DNA of 64,000 nucleotides from Falsiphaeobacter marinintestinus (GTDB taxonomy: Bacteria > Pseudomonadota > Alphaproteobacteria > Rhodobacterales > Rhodobacteraceae). The position numbers and the translations under genes were made by a program. The notes under the pieces are model-generated. The model worked only from the letters and a program-made list of their open reading frames with translations. It was not told the DNA's origin and ran no database searches. The stretch is taken from contig NZ_VOGO01000001.1 of the NCBI RefSeq assembly GCF_007923355.1, positions 372,001-436,000 of the forward strand, given 5' to 3'. Of the stretch, positions 60,046 through 64,000 are shown in pieces. The first letter of the stretch is position 1. The number at the start of each line of letters is the position of its first letter.

Positions 60046-60756
60046 GTGTTTCGCCTGTGCCACGCTGTTTTTCTAGCCCTTCTGATCTTTGCCCTGCCCG
60101 CCCACGCCCAGCAGACCACTGGCAACTACACGGTGCGGGCGCTGGGGGTGAAGGTTGGTGACATGGTGATCAACGGCTCGGTGTCGGCGTCGGCCTATAC
60201 CGTCTCGGCCCAGTTCGAAACGTCGGGCCTGGTCGGAGCGGTCAAAGGCGTTCGGTTTCTTCTATCCGCGACAGGCAAGCGCAAGGGCGCGCAGTTCTAT
60301 CCAAAACAGTACCGCGAAGACATGAACACCGGCGAGCGCGAATCGAGAACGCAGCTGGCCTATTCCAACGGTATTGCCAGTGCCACCGGGAGCCAGATTG
60401 GGGACCCGGGTCCGTACTCGGTCACCGACGCGCAACAGAAAGGCGCGGTGGATCCGCTGACCGGATGGTTCATGGTGCTCAGGGACCAGCGCAGTGACGA
60501 GATCTGCAATCTTACACAAAAGATCTTTGACGGAGAGCGGCTGACACAGATCCAGCTGGGGAATCCACGTAGTGAAGGTAGCGTTGTCGTATGCAGCGGC
60601 GCATTCCAACGGATCGGAGGCTATGCCCCTGACGACCTGCGGTCAGGCAAAAGCTTTGGTCTTACCGTGACTTATGAGGCCACAGGCGATGTGATGCGGC
60701 TGACCAAGGTGCGGGCCGAAACGATCTATGGCCCCGCAACAATCGTGCGCCGCTAA
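60046..60756 (+). CDS. DUF3108-family exported protein
   Basis: A 236-residue protein with a signal peptide (LALLIFALPAHA) and DUF3108 features (YTVRALGVKVGDMVINGSVSASAYTVSAQFETSGLVGAVKGVRF, FYPKQYREDMNTGERESRTQLAYSNG). The start is GTG with AAGGA about ten bases upstream. It is cotranscribed or at least close (66 bases) to hrpB. The family is of unknown function, possibly in the outer membrane or cell envelope. Confidence 0.8.
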   Translation: MFRLCHAVFLALLIFALPAHAQQTTGNYTVRALGVKVGDMVINGSVSASAYTVSAQFETSGLVGAVKGVRFLLSATGKRKGAQFYPKQYREDMNTGERESRTQLAYSNGIASATGSQIGDPGPYSVTDAQQKGAVDPLTGWFMVLRDQRSDEICNLTQKIFDGERLTQIQLGNPRSEGSVVVCSGAFQRIGGYAPDDLRSGKSFGLTVTYEATGDVMRLTKVRAETIYGPATIVRR

Positions 60757-60822
60757 GTCGCCGTTTAGACGTTGTCTGGACCTTGTCTGGACCTTGGCGC
60801 GGGCTTGGCGGATAAGGCACGC

Positions 60823-63276
60823 ATGATCCAGAACCTGCCGATTGACGACGCCCTGCCCGATCTGATCGCGGCCCTGCGGGCAAAACGCCGCGCTGTGCTG
60901 CAAGCCCCGCCCGGCGCGGGCAAGACCACCCGGGTGCCGCTGGCCATGCTGCAGGCCGGTTTGACGGACGATCGCATCCTGATGCTGGAGCCCCGCCGTC
61001 TGGCGGCCCGCGCCGCCGCCGAGCGCATGGCCGAAACGCTGGGTGAGTCTACAGGTCAGACCGTCGGTTATCGCGTGCGGGGCGATGCAAAAGTGTCGAA
61101 GTTCACCCGGATCGAAGTCGTCACCGAAGGCATCCTGACCCGGATGCTGCAGTCAGATGCCGAGCTTCCAGGTATTGGCGCTGTGATCTTTGACGAATTC
61201 CACGAACGCTCGCTGAATGCGGATCTGGGGCTGACGCTGTGCCTTGAGGTGGCGGATGCCTTGCGCGACGATCTGATCCTGTTGGCGATGTCGGCAACGT
61301 TGGATGGCGGCCCGGTGGCTGATCTGATGCAGGCCCCGATAGTGACGTCCGAGGGGCGCAGCTTTCCAGTCGACACACGCTGGCTGGACGCGCCTCTGGG
61401 CCCGCAAGCGCGGCGCGGCGATGCGCTGGTTGATCTGGTGGTCCGGGCCGAGGCTGAAACCCGCGACACAGGCGGTGGCCTGCTGGTGTTTCTGCCGGGC
61501 GAAGGCGAAATCCGCCGCGCCGCAGGGGCCCTGGCCAAACGCCTGCCCGATACCTGTACGATTCGCCCGCTGTTCGGGGCGATGCCCTTTGCCGACCAGC
61601 GCGCGGCCATCCAACCACAGGCGCAGGGCCGCAAAGTGGTGCTGGCGACTTCGATCGCCGAAACCTCGCTCACCATTCAGGATGTCCGCGTCGTGGTGGA
61701 TGCCGGTCAGGCGCGGCGGGCGCGGTTTAACCCGGGGTCGGGTATGTCGCGTCTGGTGACGGAACGGGTGACCCGGGCCGAAGCAACGCAACGCGCCGGT
61801 CGGGCTGGTCGTGTGGCAGCCGGTGTTTGCTATCGGCTTTGGACCAAAGGCGAAGACGGCGCGTTGATGGCTTTCCCTCCGGCCGAGATCGAAGCGGCGG
61901 ACCTGACCGGTCTGGCGCTGGAACTGGCGCTGTGGGGCGCATCCACGGCGGATCTGCCGTTCCTGACGTCGCCGCCCGAGGGCGCGATGGCCGAGGCGCA
62001 GGCTTTGCTGCACATGCTGGGCGCGCTCGATGGTCAGGGGCACATCACGGCGCATGGCCGGGCGCTGGCCGCCCTGCCCCTGCATCCGCGTCTGGCCCAT
62101 ATGCTGGTGACAGCCGGCCCCGACGCGGCGCCACTGGCCGCCCTGCTGGCCGAACGCGATCCGCTGCGTGGCGCGCCGGTTGACTTGTCGCTCAGGCTCG
62201 AGGCAATCCGCGATCTGGCCCGCTTTACCCGGACCCGGCCCTGGCAGGTGAACCGCGGTGTGCTGGAGCGTATCCGGTCCGAAACCAGACGCTTGCGCGG
62301 CGGGGCGAAGACGCCCGGACACGGGCGGCTGAGCCCCGCCGCCACCGTGGCGCTGGCCTATCCGGACCGGATCGGGCAGCGCCGCAAAGGCGATGCGCCA
62401 CGCTTTGTGTTGTCGGGGGGCAAAGGGGCTGTGCTGGATCTGTCCGATCCGCTGGCCAGCGCGCCCTACATCGTGGCACTGGACACGGACGGCAACCCGC
62501 GCGAGGCGCGGATCCGGATGGCCATGCAGATCAGCGAGCGTGAGATCCGCGACGAATTCGCGGATCAGATCACATGGGTCGAGACCTGCGCCTGGTCCAA
62601 ACGCGACCGGCGCGTGGTGGCCCGCAAACAGGAACGGCTGGGCGCGATCACGCTGGACGATCAGATCTGGAAAGATGTGCCTACCGACGCCGTGGCCCGT
62701 GCCATGCTGGACGGCGTGCGCGATCTGGGTCTGCGGCTGGACGGCGCGGCAGCGCGGCTGGCCGCACGGGTCGAACTGGTGCGCGCAGATGGCGGGGATT
62801 TGCCGGATTTCTCAACTGCCGGGCTCATGGACACGCTGGAGGACTGGCTGCTGCCGATGCTCACTGGCGTACGCTCAGCCGAGGACTGGAAGAAATTCGA
62901 TCTTCTGCCTGCGCTGAGGGCGGCGCTGAACTGGGAGCAGACACAACTGCTGGACCGCTCTGCGCCTGCGTCCTTTGTGTCGCCGCTGGGACGCAAAGTG
63001 CCGATCACCTATGGCACCGAAGGTCCCGAGATTTCGGTCCGCCTGCAGGAACTGTTCGGGGTCACACGACATCCCGCCAGCGGGGGTGTCCCGCTGAAAA
63101 TCACTTTGCTGTCCCCGGCCCAGCGCCCGGTTCAGGTGACGCGGGATCTGCCTGGGTTCTGGGCTGGGTCCTACGCCGACGTGCGCAAGGATATGCGCGC
63201 GCAATACCCCAGACATCCCTGGCCCGAAGACCCGACCCAGGCCGATCCGACGTTGCGCGCCAAGCGGCGGAAATAA
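60823..63276 (+). CDS. hrpB: ATP-dependent helicase HrpB
   Basis: An 817-residue DEAH-type helicase: Walker A APPGAGKTT (about residue 28), DEFHERSLN (motif II, DEFH variant), SATLDG (III), ATSIAETSLT (V) and QRAGRAGR (VI), with the HrpB C-terminal domain. I chose the ATG at 60823 with AAGG six bases upstream over the 60772 start. Two tandem 12-base TTGTCTGGACC copies lie just before it. The RNA target is not known. Confidence 0.95.
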   Translation: MIQNLPIDDALPDLIAALRAKRRAVLQAPPGAGKTTRVPLAMLQAGLTDDRILMLEPRRLAARAAAERMAETLGESTGQTVGYRVRGDAKVSKFTRIEVVTEGILTRMLQSDAELPGIGAVIFDEFHERSLNADLGLTLCLEVADALRDDLILLAMSATLDGGPVADLMQAPIVTSEGRSFPVDTRWLDAPLGPQARRGDALVDLVVRAEAETRDTGGGLLVFLPGEGEIRRAAGALAKRLPDTCTIRPLFGAMPFADQRAAIQPQAQGRKVVLATSIAETSLTIQDVRVVVDAGQARRARFNPGSGMSRLVTERVTRAEATQRAGRAGRVAAGVCYRLWTKGEDGALMAFPPAEIEAADLTGLALELALWGASTADLPFLTSPPEGAMAEAQALLHMLGALDGQGHITAHGRALAALPLHPRLAHMLVTAGPDAAPLAALLAERDPLRGAPVDLSLRLEAIRDLARFTRTRPWQVNRGVLERIRSETRRLRGGAKTPGHGRLSPAATVALAYPDRIGQRRKGDAPRFVLSGGKGAVLDLSDPLASAPYIVALDTDGNPREARIRMAMQISEREIRDEFADQITWVETCAWSKRDRRVVARKQERLGAITLDDQIWKDVPTDAVARAMLDGVRDLGLRLDGAAARLAARVELVRADGGDLPDFSTAGLMDTLEDWLLPMLTGVRSAEDWKKFDLLPALRAALNWEQTQLLDRSAPASFVSPLGRKVPITYGTEGPEISVRLQELFGVTRHPASGGVPLKITLLSPAQRPVQVTRDLPGFWAGSYADVRKDMRAQYPRHPWPEDPTQADPTLRAKRRK

Positions 63277-63283
63277 CCGGTAT

Positions 63284-63297
63284 CTGACATAAATCAA
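63284..63297. promoter_or_regulatory. FNR-like box, weak
   Basis: CTGAC-ATAA-ATCAA: the second half is perfect and the first has two changes from TTGAT. It stands 35 bases before the first small membrane gene. Confidence 0.4.
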
Positions 63298-63331
63298 AGC
63301 GCACTGGCAGTGATCAGATTAGCCGGGCTTC

Positions 63332-63514
63332 ATGTCTTATCTGTTGCTGATCCTGCATCTGTTCATTGGCGCCACATTGGCCGGCGTCGGCATCGTCGTC
63401 GTGCTTGTCATGGGTCTTGTGGGCGCGTGGCCTTTGATCGGGTCAGTGGTGGGCGGCTTTGTTCTCGCCTTTCCCATCGCAAAGATGGTGGAACGTGCAA
63501 TGACGGGTGACTGA
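63332..63514 (+). CDS. Tiny membrane protein, paralogue 1
   Basis: A 60-residue protein with two helices: YLLLILHLFIGATLAGVGIVVVLVMGLVG and PLIGSVVGGFVLAFPIAKMVERAM. It aligns along its length with the next gene (xLFIGxTLAG, SxxGxxxxxPxxxxxxxAM/L), so the two arose by duplication. No strong ribosome site was seen. An FNR-like site precedes it. Function unknown. Confidence 0.65.
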   Translation: MSYLLLILHLFIGATLAGVGIVVVLVMGLVGAWPLIGSVVGGFVLAFPIAKMVERAMTGD

Positions 63515-63524
63515 TCCAGATCAA
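63511..63524. promoter_or_regulatory. FNR box of the second small gene
   Basis: CTGAT-CCAG-ATCAA has one change from TTGAT-N4-ATCAA. The box centre is about 40 bases upstream of the likely start of transcription set by GATAAT (63545-63550), as in a class II FNR promoter. Confidence 0.7.
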
Positions 63525-63592
63525 GGAAAAGTGCATCCTGGATAGATAATAGCTGTGTCAGGAACACTGTTCGGCCAACAATAGGTAGGCAC

Positions 63593-63778
63593 ATGCTACG
63601 TCTTGCTTTCATTCTTTATCTTTTCATCGGATCCACACTTGCCGGATCGGCCATGATCGCGGCGTTGGTGTCTGGGTTTGACACCACCCAGCCGATCATC
63701 CTCTCGGCGGCGATTGGCGCGCTGGTTGGTTTGCCCGTGTCGTGGTTCGTGGCGCAGGCACTGTATCGCGACGCGTGA
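63593..63778 (+). CDS. Tiny membrane protein, paralogue 2
   Basis: A 61-residue, two-helix protein (LAFILYLFIGSTLAGSAMIAALVSG and ILSAAIGALVGLPVSWFVAQAL), a paralogue of the preceding gene. TAGGTAGG precedes the ATG. It has its own FNR-type promoter at 63511-63550, so the duplicated genes may be expressed at different levels under low oxygen. No function is known for the family as I recognise it. Confidence 0.7.
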   Translation: MLRLAFILYLFIGSTLAGSAMIAALVSGFDTTQPIILSAAIGALVGLPVSWFVAQALYRDA

Positions 63779-63795
63779 CCGCACGATTGGGCGAG

Positions 63796-63809
63796 TTGAT
63801 ACATATCAA
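63796..63809. promoter_or_regulatory. Perfect FNR box before the lipoprotein gene
   Basis: TTGAT-ACAT-ATCAA matches the FNR consensus at all ten positions. A -10-like TGTAAT (63830-63835) places the box near -40. Confidence 0.8.
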
Positions 63810-63909
63810 AACAGGTTCTGAATTTCGAATGTAATCTCTTTCGGGCCAAGGCTGGCGTGCTGAGGACAGGCCAGCCTTCGGGTCACTGACCGAAAAGGGA
63901 GGTTCGGAT

Positions 63910-64000
63910 ATGAAACGGTTTTTGATTGGCGCACTTGCGCTATCTGTGATTGCCGGTTGCGACGACACAATACCCGGCGCAAGCAGCACATCAGCGGGCG
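63910..64000 (+). CDS. Putative lipoprotein, 3' partial
   Basis: The first 30 residues of a protein with a lipoprotein signal, MKRFLIGALALSVIAGC, with the lipobox VIAGC; Cys 17 would be lipid-modified. It then reads DDTIPGASS and runs off the window. GGGAGG lies about eight bases before the ATG. It has a perfect FNR box in front, so it belongs to an oxygen-controlled unit. Confidence 0.75.
   Translation, partial: MKRFLIGALALSVIAGCDDTIPGASSTSAG

Overview
The window looks like chromosome from an alphaproteobacterium of the Rhodobacteraceae (Roseobacter group). The support is a complete Paracoccus/Roseobacter-type sox cluster, an NDUFA12-type complex I accessory gene, an ETHE1/Blh-type persulfide operon, DUF2155/MlaD/ClpXP/AccBC housekeeping genes, GC-rich codon use, TTGAT-N4-ATCAA FNR-type boxes and a perfect TTAA-N7-TTAA CtrA-type site. 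No rRNA, tRNA, CRISPR array, integrase or transposase was seen. Nothing here was checked against a database; names rest on motifs and gene order.

Layout. 1-2.2 kb: corrinoid ABC transporter genes (permease cut by the window edge) coupled to cbiZ. 2.25-5.2 kb: two small genes, then a reactive-sulfur operon (persulfide dioxygenase-like metallohydrolase, split YeeE/YedE pair, CRTGTRC sulfurtransferase-like protein). 5.2-16.7 kb: a FliM/SpoA-type protein, a response regulator / small membrane protein / symporter-domain histidine kinase operon, an acyl-CoA-type XRE regulator, and divergently a five-gene LivKHMGF-type ABC importer. 16.7-19.8 kb: an RTX beta-propeller gene with an odd 5' end, a glycosyltransferase and a small exported protein. 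19.8-23.9 kb: a thiolase/acyl-CoA ligase/short-chain dehydrogenase operon facing a PAS-LuxR regulator. 24-30.7 kb: accBC, aat, DUF2155, mlaD-like, NDUFA12, DUF2218, ridA, clpX, clpP.

30.9-43.1 kb: the sox thiosulfate/sulfide oxidation island, soxVWXYZABCDEF on the minus strand and soxS-soxR-soxT on the plus strand. Two perfect ATTC-N8-GAAT palindromes (before soxX and before soxB) and a one-mismatch copy between soxV and soxS are candidate binding sites of the Cys-based repressor SoxR encoded in the island. 43.1-46.3 kb: zinc regulon znuA / zur-znuC-znuB with a Zur-type palindrome in the divergent promoter. 46.3-53.1 kb: PhnA-like protein, an AT-rich membrane-protein gene coupled to lepA, an Ala/Ser repeat protein, a Hint-domain protein and acylphosphatase, separated by GC-rich palindromes. 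53.4-60.8 kb: LysR regulator with a perfect promoter palindrome, LMW phosphatase, sirtuin, copper chaperone, DUF302 protein, rpmB, meaB, DUF3108 protein. 60.8-64 kb: hrpB, then three small membrane or lipoprotein genes each preceded by an FNR-type box.

Themes: sulfur redox chemistry in two separate modules (sox and the Blh-like operon), metal and cofactor uptake (B12, Zn, Cu), short-chain acyl metabolism (acyl-CoA ligase/thiolase and a probable carboxylate-sensing and uptake module), and an anaerobically regulated set of tiny membrane proteins at the right edge. The least explained material is the tiny-protein FNR cluster, the kinase-regulator-importer module, the AT-rich gene fused translationally to lepA, the repeat protein at 49.9 kb, and a duplicated GTTTTGTAC element found at 16.8 and 46.2 kb.
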